Positions 1-13,474 of a stretch of DNA of 64,000 nucleotides are shown here, one piece after another. The first letter of the stretch is position 1. The number at the start of each line of letters is the position of its first letter. Under the pieces are notes generated by a model that was not told the DNA's origin, made no database searches, and worked only from the letters and a program-made list of their open reading frames with translations. This DNA is from Adiantum capillus-veneris (lineage: Eukaryota; Streptophyta; Polypodiopsida; Polypodiales; Pteridaceae), in NCBI GenBank assembly GCA_014529385.2, contig CM043958.1:153597293-153661292 (forward strand). Reading direction: 5' to 3'. The translations under genes and the position numbers were made by a program.

Positions 1-560
1 TAACAATGAGATATCATTCTAGTGTTTTGTATTAAGATAGTAAAAAAAAACTTATTCTGAAGTGAAAGAGGTAGGTTTGACAGTGATGGACATCAGCTTA
101 GCCAAAAAAATCCTAAGTAAAGATAGAGTCCTCACTTGCATGCATATAAACAAGACAATAGATTTGTTAGTCTTGTATATGTATTGCAGGTGTCAACAAA
201 CCTATCAGTTGTTATCCATGTACTACTTAAAACCTTTTTAACTTATACCTACCATCCATGTAGTGTTAAATATCAGCAAAAATCCATTCTCAGAACACTA
301 AGCCATGGATGAAAGTGAAATGTGTGTGTGTGCATATGCCCTTCCTAACCCATTTACCATACTCAATGAGTTGGCAGTAGGCCCATTGAGTATGGGCCTA
401 CTACCTCATCAAGTTGATGAGGATAGAATAGTCAAGTTTGAAGTCAAAGAGCTGTATTATATTAAAAATATCATGAGTCTCATCGGAGCTATAAACAGAG
501 AAAATTATACTCCAGTAATAATTGAATTAAGTAGTGAAATATTACCAAAGTATTGATAAA
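1..560. repeat. R1 dispersed repeat, copy 1 (left end cut by window)
   Basis: The module begins here with the words around 'gagatatcattctagtg', runs through a short (TG)n tract near 325, and contains the R1 hairpin. Related copies lie at about 4066-5000, 7469-8262, 13475-14240, 18466-18703, 35783-36295, 38120-39291 and 41865-41903. The short frames in it (for example 305-556) recur only because the repeat recurs. They show no protein family, so I do not call them genes. Confidence 0.75.
358..405. repeat. R1 conserved hairpin
   Basis: Two overlapping inverted repeats share one loop. GGCAGTAGGCCC (373-384) faces GGGCCTACTACC (394-405) across a 9-base loop, with 11 of 12 positions paired. CATACTCAAT (358-367) is complementary to ATTGAGTATG (385-394). 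The arrangement returns at about 14058-14101 and 38221-38267, and in weaker form at 4119-4152 and 18530-18570. Confidence 0.75.
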
Positions 561-708
561 AGATTTCCATAAAAATAGACTTAGGAGGGTACAATTCTAG
601 AATTTTGCTAACAAAAAGACAATGCACAAAAATCTGGTTTTGAGCCTTCTTCTTTCTATTGAAGATCTTCTTGCCTTCGAGATTGGTAATAACCTAAAAA
701 TATTACAA

Positions 709-2346
709 TCACATATCAAGAAGATGTTTTACAAGAAGATTTTTTGTTCTACCTCTACCGGTATAGTTTTTAGTTTTACCTCTGCCAAAGATAGAGCTAG
801 AAGTAATAGAGGGAGTCAAAAAAGAAGTAAGCAAATTAGGATTGTTAGTTAAAAAAATAGATCTTTTTAGAGATGGGGTAGATTCTTCTTCCGTTTTGGG
901 TTTAAGGAGACTAAGAAGGTTCTTCACTCTTTTGTAATTGCCATAGGATGCCAAAAAGGTTCCAGGTTCATCTTCTTTAAGCTCTCTAAGAACTTCAAGC
1001 ATCATGTTGCAGAAGTGAATGAATGCAATTTGTGTTAAAACCAAGTTCCGAGCTTGTCTTCCCAGCCATGAACCTATTAAGGATAAGTCAAACTCTGCGG
1101 CTTTGTCCGGGAATAATAATTCCAGATGATTAAGTATGTACAAGATTGCATGATCAAACCAAATGATGCTTGACTCGCATACAACTTTGTTTTCTAGGAA
1201 CTTACAAGCACATTTGATATAAGGCCTGTAAATATTCAAAATAGAATCTAAATAGTAGTATGCATTTGGTTTAGAAAAAGCCATAATGCCCTTTGTGCGT
1301 CCATAAATCCCAGTATTGGAGGAGCATTTGACAGGATCCAAAAATTCATAGCAAAGGGAGCATAGATTAACTCTCCTTTATCTAAGAATTGAGTGGCTTT
1401 AAGAAAATGAACCCTACTTTCATGCATACAAGCAACAGGCAAGTTGGCTAAACAAATCCAAGATTCCAGTGAGATAGTGCAAGAAAACCCTTGTTGGGAA
1501 GGGTCCAGAGTTGATTGTCTACACTCATCCCTTCTACCTCAACTTATTGTGGAGGAAGAAATGGGAAACATTTTGACACTTAAGGAATCATATCCAAAAG
1601 TGTGGACTCACTAAGCGAGCATAAGTCCTGTTGAAAATTCTTGACTGCTTCAAGCACTATTGGATTGCGACTAAATATGCTGCTTGACACATTGATCAAG
1701 GGAGTAGCTGGTGTAGTAATGAAGATCGGATTAGTCCACATAACTTTTTTAAAAAATTGGTTATTTTTGCACCAGAGGAGGAAAAGGTAGCCAGTGATTG
1801 TGTGTGAATGTTTTGAAGTAGAGGAAGTTGTTTGAACTCCTCATCTAAAAATTTAAGTCCTTGTTTTTTATTTTTTTACCAAAGTAGCTAAGAGCTTGAT
1901 CCAATTCTTAAAAGAGAGAAGTTGCTGTAAAGAACCATGAGGATAGATCTCTAAATTTGTAGACTCCACAATAAGCTTAGATGTAGTAGCATCCTCAATG
2001 CAACATAAAACATAATTACTAGCTTTAGAAGAGGTGAGCTCGAACGAGAATTCCATCAAAGAGTCATTTTGAAAATCGAGAAATCATCATAAATTAGAGA
2101 AAAAGTTGGAGATACAACGATTTTTTTTTTGGCACTTCTAGCAAGGAAAGATCTATATCTATTTGTAGGGTATATCAAAGATCGCCTAAGGGTATGTTTG
2201 TACATTTTGGCGCCAACCATTCTAAGTTTTTTATTGATAGCTTCTATCTTTTTCGGGGTATTAAGGATCTGTATTCGGGCAGTGTATTTGTAGAGTTGAG
2301 AAACTTGACAAAAAGTAAGGGCATAGTAAAATGGTAATACATACAA
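709..2346 (-). pseudogene. Unidentified reading frame, broken, copy A
   Basis: Read on the minus strand, open pieces at 2346-2056, 2059-1868 and 1341-709 join into one intronless coding region of roughly 430-540 codons, interrupted by frameshifts and stops. The first piece has a basic, possibly coiled-coil stretch. The last 200 codons look alpha-helical and end with a Ser/Thr- and Lys-rich tail. The same protein is encoded at 14489-16120, where many residues differ. No retrotransposon motif (zinc knuckle, protease, RT, integrase) is visible. I do not recognise the family. It could be a retrocopy of a host gene or the protein of an unknown transposon. No intact start or promoter is evident. 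Confidence 0.5.
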
Positions 2347-3128
2347 CCTTTAAACCAATCAATCCAAAGATATTAGGACTATGTGTATGTATCCCTATTA
2401 GAAAATTAGGTCCAAAAACCCAATTATCTAACTTATATGAATCTTTGTCAATCTCTTGGTCATAAATTAACAGATCAATTTATGTCCCTGTGCCTATGTG
2501 TGTGTGTTGGAGTATTAATCTATTTATCTTATTCACAATTTGAACCAACAGGCTTAAAAATATGACAAAGATGAATGAAAGTGAGTACATACATTTAAAA
2601 AAAAAAAAACATAAATGTACGTTTGAAATAGAATTTTGATGTTTTATTACATCTAAAAAATAACCAATGTATTAGTAGCAGAGTAAGTTTTCCTGCAAAG
2701 AATAGTGGAACAACTCTTGAATTCAGAAATAAAAGAAGTCAAAATCCATACCTGCAGCCATCATACAAACAAAAAAATCATTAGCATCTCCCTCTTATTC
2801 CTACATTCAATTGTGTTTACCACCAAGAAGAATTACTTTCTATCACCAAGTATGTCTATGGCAGCTAAATATAATAGTCTTGATAGGATTTTAATGCACA
2901 GTATTGAGTTATGAAAGCTCATGCATCGCTTTTCTTTGGTCATTACAGAGTTTAGAGAAGAGCGAGCAGCCTTTCTCCAAATGTGCAATATAAAAAACAT
3001 AGCTAAGCAAGGTTTTAAGTATAGAAATTTGCATAAGTGAACAATAAATAGAACCTTTGAAGCAGGATCAGTCCCATCAGTTTCCAAAGTAGCAGAGGAA
3101 GTAAACCATTGTAGAGCCAAACATATTA

Positions 3129-3148
3129 TCTCTCTCTCTCTCTCTCTC

Positions 3149-3205
<57 letters not shown>
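3129..3205. repeat. (CT)n microsatellite
   Basis: About 38 CT units with two interruptions. A similar tract sits at the same place in the duplicate block (37129-37173). It encodes a spurious Arg/Glu repeat on the other strand. Confidence 0.95.
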
Positions 3206-3208
<3 letters not shown>

Positions 3209-3940
3209 ATAACACACAAGCCCCTACACCAAGTCTAAGTGAGGGAGGAGTAAAATCCCTCACCTTATTTTTATAGTGGAAGAGGTAGAGGTGGGGGAAA
3301 AAACCAGAAGCCCATCAGTCTCATGAAAGTGCAGCAACCGCCTAGCACAAGTCCATTCAAAGAAAGGATAGCCAGAAGGTAGGAGACCCCATCATCGCAT
3401 TAAGGACACCATTCGGCCGATCCACGGGATGGGAGAGAATGCAAGTGGCCAAGCGAAGCACACCAAATAGATGAACAAGGGGGGCAGCTGGGTAGGAGAT
3501 CACCGCGATGAGGGCGGGGTGCATCATAACTAATGTTGGGTTTATGTCAGGAAGGAAAAATGAGAGCACCATATAATGATACTAAACTAGTTTCGTCTAA
3601 CTCATTAAAAAGTGTGGTCAGTAAGGAGCAAGAGGGGAGTCACCTTGTTAAGGGAAAGCATTGATCCCAGAAGAAACCATTAGGAGTTAGATCATGGGCC
3701 AGATCATGGGCCAAGACTAGAGTTACCCGGGAGGAGAGTGCAAGGTAAAGACAAATGGTAAATACCTATAAGTCAATAAATCCCCCAGCTCAATAAAGCA
3801 TAGCAATCACTTATTGAGGGAAGTAAAAGGACAAGACTCATGGTAAACCCCAGATAAAAATATAACCAACAGTTACATCATGCTCATAATAAGCCACTCA
3901 TAGCGTGAAGTAAGCATGCTGCAACTTAGTTAATTGCCAG

Positions 3941-3975
<35 letters not shown>

Positions 3976-4065
3976 GTTGGATGAAGCATTAACTTCATCA
4001 ATAGTTCAAGTACCAATCCCAATAGGTTAAGTATAGATGTGAGTGTAGCTATATGTAGCTATTGT

Positions 4066-4999
4066 AGTCAACTGCAGTGATCAAGCATGTGTGTGCCCGC
4101 CCCAACCCATGCACCATACTCAATGAGTCGGCATAGGCCCATTGAGTATGGGCCTACTACCTCATCAAGTTCATGAGAATAGAATAGTCAAGTCTGAAGT
4201 CAAAGAGCTGTATCATATCAAAAAATTCATGAGTCTCATTGTAGTCAAGTCTGAAGTCAAAGAGCTGTATCATATCAAAAAATTAATGAGTCTCATTGGA
4301 GCTATAAGTGACAATGTTAACAGAGAGAATTATACTCCAATCAAATTTTTAAGGCTTTGTTAGCCAATGGAGAATAGTATGGATGTTGTTCATATCAATC
4401 GTAGAAGTTTTCCATGCTTTAACTAGTTTTTATGGATAGTCCTCAAACAAACCGTCCATCCAAGGTAGTTCGTTTATATGTAAAATGTTCTTGAAATCAT
4501 AAAAATCAAAAAAATTACACAAGGGTAAATAATTTTGGATTAACCTGCAACCTAAACAAAAACCTAAAACTATCAAAGACTATAATAGTTGTGAGCAGGT
4601 TTTCAATTTCCAGACAAGGAAGTACCATCTAATACCTGTCAACTTAACAAGGAATTATAGACAGTGGGTCCATCAAAGCCTATAAACAAAAATTTCTAAA
4701 GCCAGTGTCCTAATTTCCCAGTTTTTTGAGAGAACCTTATGTTTAGGACGTGTGTGGTGTTGCTTTTAGACTTATACTTATACACAAAAGAATATAACAG
4801 CTGGCTTTAAACAAAGGACAACGATTAGCACAAAAACAACTCAGTCTTTGATTCATTTTTGTACATCATAGTGAGAATGAGATATCATTCTAGTGCTTTG
4901 TACATAAAATAGTCAAGAACAACTTATTCTGAAGTGAAAGAGGCATGTTCGACAGTGATGCACAACGACTTAGCCAAAAAGATCCCAAGTAAAGTTAGA
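4066..4999. repeat. R1 dispersed repeat, copy 2
   Basis: It runs from the hairpin module through the part that opens window copy 1, in the order hairpin, middle, 'gagatatcattctagtg'. It contains a 57-bp tandem duplication (unit starts at 4186 and 4243), which makes a spurious frame at 4142-4363. It is cut at 4999, where partial LARD LTR sequence begins. Confidence 0.75.
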
Positions 5000-7468
5000 C
5001 ATGTGGAAAAGTTACTTAAGGGTGTGGGTACCCATGGGAGCCATTACTAGAGGGTGTGGACTCACCTACACTTAGTTAATGGACCTCTAAAGTGGCCTAA
5101 AAGGTCACCCACGAGTTTTCAACTTGTATGGGCTGATTTGGAATCCTTGTATGATGTCATCAGTGATGCCAAATGAGATGCCTAAGCCAACTCTATATAA
5201 TGAGAACTTTGTACGCACTTTCTATTGAATCAATCAATCTAGTTCTGCCTACACTCTACTCTATCTCCATTGCGTACTCTATTATGTATTTAACATTGTC
5301 ATTGGCATGCATTAACACCATGAATGCTTTTGTCTCTAATCCACCTTGATCCTACAAGTGGTATCAGAGCTTGGGTGAGATTAGCATTCTCCAATCAATC
5401 TCCCTAATTGCACATCTCAATAATTGATCCCTAACATATCCATGTGTGGGCACATCCTTGGTAGACCCAAGAGGCCACTACCCTCCATGGATTAGGTGGG
5501 TTTAGTTAAAGAGAAGTAGGCTTCTTTAATTAGCAATTAGTGTGTGTGCTTGCATTTGCATTTAGGTCGTATTTTGATGTCAAATTCTTAATAATTTCCA
5601 CTCTAAATTAATCTCCTCAACCTTGAGTTTTCCAAGCATCACTTACATCATCTTGAAGTGCAATCTGAGCTCTCTCCAATGAGCCCCTAACCCCCCTAAT
5701 CCGACACACCAATCTCACATGATTTTTTTTCTAAAAATAGGTGTGTGTGTGCGCGCGCGTGTGTGTAGCTCTGACAAATCCAAGGTTACATCAATATTAT
5801 TAGGAAGCAAATGCTCAAGGTGGTGTGGGTAGCCCAATTTAGCTCGTCTAATTCGATCATTGAGGTCGTGGGCTTGATTTGGCACATCCGATTGGGGGAG
5901 CCTGGGCGAACGTCAAATTTTGTTTCATTTTGCCTTTGGGCATAGGGCGGGTTTGAAAGGGCCTAATCCCATGCTTGCACACCTTTTGTAGGCGGTCCCT
6001 ATCTGCTCAAACTGTTGCCCGCGCCTGCCCACGAGCTGCCCAATTTGCTTGCGCATGCTGCCCAGGGCCCTACTCGCTGCCCAGCCTTACCAAAACCCTA
6101 GCCCCACGCTCACCATTAGCCCACTGCTCATCTCCCTCCAAGGGGGGCTCCCACGGGCGGTCTTCCCACACTCCAAATTCAACACCTACTTAGGGGGGCT
6201 TTCCCACGGGCTCTGAAGCAACTACCCACTTGCAATAAGGATCAAAAGGAGAGGCATTGAGACTTCAAACTTCAAAAAAATTTAAAGAGCTTAAGTCTCT
6301 CTTCAAGCAGCTCCTTGAGCATTCAAAAGGAACTTCAAAGCAATATCAAAGCTTCAAAAAGGGAACACCAAGGCTTCTTCGTGGCATCAAGCAACATCCA
6401 ACAAAGAGTTCAAAGGAGTCTTCTTGGGTGAGTCTAGAAGGCATCAATTTCCTAAGGCTTCAAATTTTGTCTTACTATTAATCTTTGTAATAAAGCTAAA
6501 AATGTTGCATTTGAGCACAATGACAAAAGCAATGTACGACTACACATTCATCATTTAGGATAATTTTTGTGCTTGTATAGAGTTTAGACACTGGCTTTGG
6601 CATAAAATCCAAGCGCTAAGACCGCTCCGAGGCACAATGGGAGAGCAAAGGAGAGATCTATCTTCAAGGGGAGGAGAATTAGCATCAAGTTTCTATTTTG
6701 CATTAGTGTTACTTAGCTTTTAATTTTCATTCAATAAAGCTCTTGAGCAAGGTACAAAATCACCATGGTAGCAGCCACACCAAGATGGTGCGGGTAGCAG
6801 AGTAGGAACATGAAGATGTAGGAGTGGAGGAGGACAAAACAATGAAGTTGTGGCAATGAAAGTTTTGCACACTCTTGGACTAGAGCTATATGTTGGACTC
6901 CTAGATTGGAGAGTTTATAATCAGTGGTCTCTTGGATTGGAGATGGTCCTCTCGATTGGTGATGATGGTGAATCTGGATTTGTGTAGCTATTTTCTATTT
7001 TCATAGTCCAAATCTCAAGGGGATCATTGTAAGGTGTGAGCTTTGTCCTATGTTGGTGTGTATCTCCTCTATCCTACTGGGATGCATATGTGGCCAAAAA
7101 CCATGTGGTAGCATGTGGAAAAGGTACTCAAGGCTGTGGGTACCCATGGGGGTCATTACTAGAGGGTGTGGACTCACCTAGACTTAGTTAATGGACCTCT
7201 AAAGTGGCCTAAAAGGTCACCCACGAGTTTGCAACTTGTATGGGCTGATTTAGAATCCATGTATGATGTCATCAATGATGCTAGATGACATGCTGAAGCC
7301 AGCTCTATATAATGAGCACCTTTTAGACACATTTTGTTGAATCAATCAATCTAGTTTTGCCTACACTCTACTCTATCTCCATTGTGTACTCTATTGTGTA
7401 TTTAACATTGTCATTGGCATGCATTAATACCATGAATGCTTCTCTCTCTAATCCACCTTGATCCTACA
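5000..7468 (+). mobile_element. LARD 1, non-autonomous LTR element
   Basis: A partial 5' LTR (5000-5356), a primer binding site (TGGTATCAGAGC, 5359-5370), an internal region of about 1.66 kb without coding capacity, a purine-rich tract just before 7035, and a full 3' LTR (7035-7468) that starts TG and ends CA. The LTRs have a TATA-like TCTATATAATG near 7303. No gag or pol motif is present, so it must depend on another element for mobility. The frames at 5975-6193 and 6257-6481 are Cys/Pro- or Lys-rich and have no family signature. The first 80-90 bp of the 5' LTR are missing together with neighbouring R1 sequence, which indicates a deletion across the left junction. Confidence 0.85.
5359..5370 (+). 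promoter_or_regulatory. LARD 1 primer binding site (tRNA-iMet type)
   Basis: TGGTATCAGAGC lies two bases after the CA end of the 5' LTR. This is the usual plant LTR-retrotransposon priming site, complementary to the 3' end of initiator tRNA-Met. Confidence 0.9.
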
Positions 7469-8262
7469 TGAGTATGGGCCTACTGCCTCATCAAGTTTAT
7501 GAGAATAAAGTAGTCAGGTCTTAAGCCAAAGAGTTCTATCATATCAAAAAATCCATGAGTCTCATCGGAGCTATAGTTGACAAAATTAATAGACAGGATT
7601 ACACTCTAGTTGGAGTTTTAAGGCTTTGTTAGCTAGTAGATAATAGTATGGATGCCATTCATAGTCAGTCTTCATAAAAGTTTTCCATGCTTTAACGAGT
7701 GTCTATCGATATTCCTCAAATGAACCGTCCATCCAAGAGTAGTTCATTTACATACAAAATGTTCTTGAAATCATAAAAATCAAAATAATTATACAAGGTA
7801 CAATAGGTGTGAGCAAAGTACAATAGGTGTGAGCAAGAATGCGATCTTTATAGACAAGGAAAGACCATCTAACACATATCAACCTAACGAGGAACTATAG
7901 ACAGTGGATACATCAAAGCCTATAGACAAAAATCTCCAAAGCCAGTGTCTTGGTTTCTAAGCTTTTTGAGAGAACCTTGTGTTTACGACGTGTGTGTTGC
8001 TGTTTTTAGACTTATACTTATACACAAAAGAGCATACATTTCAAAAGACAACTAGCTTTAGACAAAGGACAATGATTAGCACAAAAACAACTCAGTATTT
8101 GATTCATTTTTGTACATCACAGTGAGAATGAGATATCATTCTAGTGTTTTGTACATAAGATAGTCAAGAACAACTTATTCTAAAGTGAAAGAGGCCAGGT
8201 TCGACAGTGATAGACAACAACTTAGCCAAAAAGATCCTAAGTAAAGTTAGAGTCATCACCTG
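7469..8262. repeat. R1 dispersed repeat, copy 3 (left arm of hairpin lost)
   Basis: It begins at the right half of the R1 hairpin, directly after the LARD 3' LTR, and continues in the same order as copy 2 to the words 'agtaaagttagagtc' near 8246. With copy 2 it suggests R1 units arranged head to tail about 1.05 kb apart, the LARD lying inside the second unit. Confidence 0.7.
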
Positions 8263-8979
8263 CATCAGACCTTTGCATTTTTATCCGCATTCCAAGTGTG
8301 ATCAATCACCTATCATTGCATTTTGAGCCTTTAACATTACTCACGAAGCTGCCACAGGTGAATAAATGTATTTGAAAGAGTTTGTCAAGTCATTTGCATT
8401 TACGACTACCTCAAATTTTATCTTAAAATTGTGTATCTCAAAAAGGGATGTCTTCATCAAGGCCAACCCTAAGCTTTTCAAAGTAGTGAATCTACTTTTC
8501 TCCTCATACTAATTTAACACGCTTTTAGTTAGGGTATTGTGATCTTTTATTCGACTTCCATGAAGATCCTGAACAAGATCCAAAGAAGGTTTGGAACATC
8601 CATAAATTCAAGTCAAGTACCTCTATAGGTGTGTTATTGAAAATTATTAAAAATTCTACTTTATCACCACAAAATACTCTTAACCCTCTTGGAGATTTAG
8701 AAGCCTATGCCTACCCCAAGGATTGTAGTTTGAAGAGGGAAAATTATATTGAATCCTAGATTTCCAAAACATGCCATCCAATGCATCTTAAGAAAAGGGT
8801 TTACCCTTAGTTAATAAAGAAAAATCTTTTACATTTTTCCCTCAATTTATACATACACCATGACCAAATTTCTTCGATCACAATCTTGGTTCAAACAAAG
8901 TTAAACCACATGATTGTTTCCTTGACTTATCATAACAAGAAAATTCAACATGCCATTCGTGCAAGAAATAGACATTAGT
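8263..8979. other. No gene seen
   Basis: AT-rich sequence of about 0.7 kb with stops in all frames. It may be the decayed leader or LTR of the copia relic that follows, but I found no LTR ends or primer site. Confidence 0.5.
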
Positions 8980-10850
8980 TGTAATTATAAGTTGTGCTCA
9001 TGTGGCATGCATTTTTCATTCCAATATTCCTCAAGATGTGTTAGGGTAATGGCCAAGTCACCGCTTATACAACCCACACAGCCATCTACTAATAGAGGGC
9101 GATGGTTACGCAGATGCCTAGTGGAAGTGACTTGATGCTAAAGCTAGATTTAATATTCATTTTATATTTTGTATAGTCAATGTGTATTGTTGATGAACCT
9201 AACTCTAAAGTCTTATGGGATAAGTTATGCAACATGTATGAGAGCAAAAGAGCAATTAATAAGGTTTACTTTATGAAGAAGCAGTTTGAGCTTCATTTGA
9301 AAGAAGGTAGCACCAGTTTTGGATACTTAAATGTGTTCAATGTTATCCTCAGCCAATTGGCGTTTCAAAAAATTAATTTCAATGAAGTGGTTCAGTCTAT
9401 CTTTTTGTTATGCTCTTTACCTGTCTTATGGGATACTTTTTGCACAACCATAAGTAACATTGTGCTTAAGGACAAATTGGTCTACAATGATGTAGTCAAT
9501 AGTTTGCACAAAATCTATCGAGCTTACCAAGAGCTGATGCTTAGTTTCACACAAAGACACGTCGCACTTATGATCATGCCAAGTTGAAGGATAAAAAGAA
9601 TTATTGAAGCATACTATCGTCATAAGAAAGGGCATGTGAAAAAAGATTGTCGTGTTGCACAAAGAGACAAAAAGTCTCAAGAGAGTAAGAAGTCTAATTG
9701 TGATGCAAAGGGCAAGGCAAAGCGTGAAGACATCAATGTTTTTGAGTCTTTTAAGACTCATGATGTTTTTGAGACGACTCATACATTGGACATCTTGGTT
9801 TTTACATCGGATTTCACTAACGATGACTTTGTCACACAAGATGCTAGTGAGGGATAGAGTTGGATGATAGATTTTAGCATAAGTTTCCATGTTTCACCGC
9901 ATAAAGAGTGTTTTTCTTGTTTTGCAAAAAGCTATCAAGATATAGTCAAATTGGGCAATTTTCATTCGCTTGAGATTGTTGGTATTGGAAACATAAAGAC
10001 AATACTTCTAAAGCATTTATGCTAAAGAATGTCAAACATGTTTCTGAGTTAGCTAAGAGTTTGATCTCTGTTGGTTTGATCTCCGAACAATTAGATGTCT
10101 ACACTACAATGTCTGCACAGCTTTTGGATGATCAAAAGGGGATAATCTTGTGGTTCTCAAAAGTCAGAAGCAAGGTACTTTTGTACTCCATCCACGTATC
10201 TTTATATCAATAGCCGAACTAGCATCTATTGAGTTGTGGCATAGCCAAGTATGCCATATGAACCGAAAGGGAATGAAAACTCAAGTTTCAAATATTTGCT
10301 AGTGTTGAGTTGTGGTGACTTTTTTTGTGTGTGCATGTTGAACCACTTGGGTTTGTACATAGTGATGTAATGTGGCATTTTGCTGACCAAGTCTTTAGAA
10401 GAAGCCACTTACTTTGTAACATTCATAAATGATTATATACAAAAGATGTGGTTTTACCCTTTGAAACATAAAAATGAGGTATTCTCTATGTTTTAGAAGT
10501 TATTTACACTTGTTGAGAATTAGTCAAGCAAAAGGCTTGAAGATTCTAAGGCTGATAACAACAAAAAATGTCTCAAAAGACAAAGACATGGTAAGACTTC
10601 TATGCAAAGAGAGGGATTCGGTGATGCTTATTGCATCATATACACCTACCCAGGATGGAGTTGCTAAACACATAAATCATACAATTCAAGAGCACATTAC
10701 AACTTTCTTGTCTATGGTATGCTTAACTGAAATTGTTTTGACAACAATTTGCATCATTAACAAGTTCACCATTGAATTACTTTGAAGTTTTCATTCTAAA
10801 ATATTGTTGCCCGTTGTTTTCTATAGAAAGACTCCTCATACACGACAACT
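8980..10850 (+). pseudogene. Copia 3, decayed Ty1/copia gag-pol relic
   Basis: The frame at 9180-9587 resembles the UBN2-type Gag of copia elements: the context around 'NKVYFMKKQFELHLKEG' and a later block ending 'LPVLWDTF'. It is followed by a damaged zinc knuckle (GHVKKDC near 9635), a degraded protease region near 9860-9900 in which the catalytic DSG is not preserved, and integrase-like words near 10390-10800. Many frameshifts and stops break it, and no LTRs were found. It is an old, immobile remnant. Confidence 0.7.
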
Positions 10851-13470
10851 TAGAACCACCTATTCTAAAAGAACAATGTTGATCAAGATATACCATGCAT
10901 CAACAACACACTATACATATTATTTTAATTTAATCCTTCCACAAAGTATAATGCAAATGATGCTTCCCCTTAGTTTAACCACCAGCATATACATACAAGG
11001 ACTATTGAATTATAAGAAAGAAGCCAATGATAATTTCTGAATGAACATGTCAAGCAATGACAATGTGTATGAGCCGTGAATCAAGCAATAATAGCACACA
11101 GGCGAAGTCTTTGAGGAAGTGAAACATTGAAGTCCAAAGAAATATCCATCTCCTCTTAGTAAAAAAAGAGCAAAAGCCATCTCTGCTTTACAACTCACCT
11201 TTAGCTCTCTTCATCTCTGCTTAGCACCTTCCTTTCAAACAGTTAGCTATTATATAGCACCTGTTATGTTCCTTGTCCACAAGAGTTTGTCAATGTATGG
11301 CCATAAAAGAGAACCTCACTTGTTCTTTGCTCGACGAGAAAATACTCCAAGAAAACTAGGATTCAAGATTTCCCACTCAAAACAGGACATTGCATGACAT
11401 AATTACTAGAAGGCTTACAGATACAAAATTTGGAAATCTATGAAATGTCACCATTCAGATTTTTCATTATATATACCCTTATACGAAGTAATCCTAAGTC
11501 GTAGGGGAAAATAAAAATCCCAGCAATGCTGCACCTACATGTCTTATAGCAACCAAATGAGACCCCAAAACTATCCACAGTGAGAGATAACCATCCTTTT
11601 AAAGCAAATAGCACATATAAAAAATGTACATTTGGTACACCTTATGTGGACAAAGTGACCTACTCCCATGTAACGATACTAGGGTACACCCCACCTTGCT
11701 CTATGTAATGCTAAATGAGCCTCAAAGAATCTACAAAACTTCTCCAGGATCTGTTACAAAACCAATTAAAGCTAATCCGCTGTTGTGTACAGAGATGCTA
11801 GATAAACTTGAGACTCTTTGTGGCCCATTCTACAAGGAAAATTCCTACCTGTAGTAGAAACACATACCTGCATGATACCACCCACAATAATCAGAACATG
11901 CTTACTTGCACAAGAATGACACTTCTTCCCAACACCTGCTGGACTCTTACAGTCATAATGCACAGTGGTGTTTTAAAATATACCAAAAGAATCTAATTCT
12001 TAATTTGCCATTGACCCATTTATGTTTGTTCAAAAACTATTTAATCAACTATCAATATAGACAATCAATTGTCAATTTTAACAGTATAAATAGTGACGTA
12101 GCATATTCAAAAGGGCACGAGATTTTTAACACCATAAAAACACGACAATAGGATACCCAGCAAAAGAGAAAGTTTGTTGAAAAAGAACTTGAGTAATATA
12201 GTAGGTTTTTGCACGATGTCCATGTCGACAGACTTGTTCACCAACAAAAAGTCACATCGACCCTCACTCTTTTAAGGAAGAAATTCATGACAAACAGCAA
12301 GCGCGCCCCACCCTGATTACCTTATTCTCGGGTAATCAGGCCAAAAACCTAAGAATTGCAGTAGTTTTCTCAAAGATTTTCAAAATGCAGACTTTTATCC
12401 ACCAAAGAAGCACACAACGACCCATACTCTCTTGTATAAATTTTTTAAAGACAACCGACAATCAAGGGTGAGTAAGGGATTAAAGCCCCTCACGTGGTTA
12501 AATAGGAGCATGAGTTTCAAATGAAGTGACCTCTTTCCACCTCGTTGTGTGTAGAGCATTCAACCATGCCTGGCTACAAAATCTCCATTAGATCTTGGTA
12601 TGAATTCTTCATACGTATGCTCAATAGGCAAGGACTCATGTTGGTACAGGAATGCACAATAGGCAAGGCCTTATATTGGTAAAGGGGAGCAAGAGAGTGT
12701 GGGAGAGAGAAAGGAGGGGTGCTTAGGTAGGGAGGGATCAACAAACAAAGTCGGGGGTGCAGAGGAAGATGATTGAGGGAGTCAAGAGGGCCGGAAAAGT
12801 AAGGGGCAGCCAACACATGATATGCCAAGAACACACTACAAAAAAGTAAGAATGTTTTGGGGTAGAGTAAAAAAAACGTTCAACCTTGATGTAGCCTGTG
12901 GAAAAAAAATATCAATATAATTAGTACATAATATTTATAGTGGTGGGTGGAAGTAGGAGTTCCCTCAAAAAGAGCCCCAATCCAATATACTAGTGCTACA
13001 AAGGTGGGTTCCACCAACAGGTCATGGTACACACCCAAAAACAATATACCAATCAGCTTCACTATGCAGATTTTCCCATCAAGACAATGCAAGTTAAATT
13101 CTCAATATGAGCAACCGCAAGACACTATAACCATCTACTCCATCCATAAATTATAACCCAACTAGAGTAGTTGAAGGATAGCAGGCAAACGTGAGTATTT
13201 AGTATAAACATAATGAATGCTACAGACAACTGAAAGATTATAGTCGGATGTAGCAATCAAAGTCAAGTGAAGCAATCATATCCATCACCTCTATCATGCA
13301 TAAAATATCTAGATTCTCCCATAGAAGCAATAGCAAATTAAATGCACATGGTAATCACCAAGGCAGTTATGTCCATGTAAGCCATTAAGTCATGCACTTA
13401 GGTGAGGCATGATAAAAAGTTTAGCATTACCTAGGGAGTCCTAGCTTAACAGTGGTAAATCAGGCTCGTG
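10851..13470. other. No gene or element recognised
   Basis: About 2.6 kb of AT-rich sequence. The short open frames (for example 11624-11854, 12574-12834, 12947-13156) show no domain, no compositional coding signal and no repeat partner in this window. Part of it could be the 3' end of the copia relic. Confidence 0.5.
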
Positions 13471-13474
13471 TGTG

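Larger units (their letters stand above)
1..3043. repeat. Large duplicated block, copy A (partner 13590-16871)
   Basis: By eye, this stretch aligns end to end with 13590-16871. It carries in the same order an R1 repeat, a minus-strand broken reading frame, and a tail that ends with the same words near 3043 and 16871. The left end lies outside the window. Differences are scattered substitutions and small indels, so the copies are not very recent. No LTR, TIR or target duplication was found at the right edge, so this may be a segmental duplication or an unrecognised transposon. Confidence 0.8.
3205..7468. repeat. Large duplicated block, copy C (partner 37175-41864)
   Basis: This region aligns by eye with 37175-41864 over its whole length. 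It starts just after the (CT)n tract, runs through a (GT)n tract (3943-3973) and R1, and ends at the 3' end of the LARD. Both copies carry the LARD with the same right-hand flank (TGAGTATGGGCC), so the LARD was present before the block was copied. Copy C has lost about 0.3 kb of R1 and the first part of the LARD 5' LTR. No gene is visible in 3205-4065. Confidence 0.8.

Noticed and set aside
709-2346. Assigning the unidentified frame to a named meiotic or HEAT-repeat protein
   Set aside because: Weak impressions of similarity only. No motif I can point to supports a name.
5140-5175. CTGATGA on the minus strand inside the LARD LTR (also near 39530)
   Set aside because: The hammerhead core needs a stem-loop and then GAAA with pairing flanks. 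None follows here, so I do not call a ribozyme in the LARD.
5975-6193. Cys/Ala/Pro-rich 72-residue frame, also found in part at 40266-40643
   Set aside because: It lies in the non-coding interior of the LARD, changes frame between the two copies and matches no family. Its recurrence is due to the block duplication.
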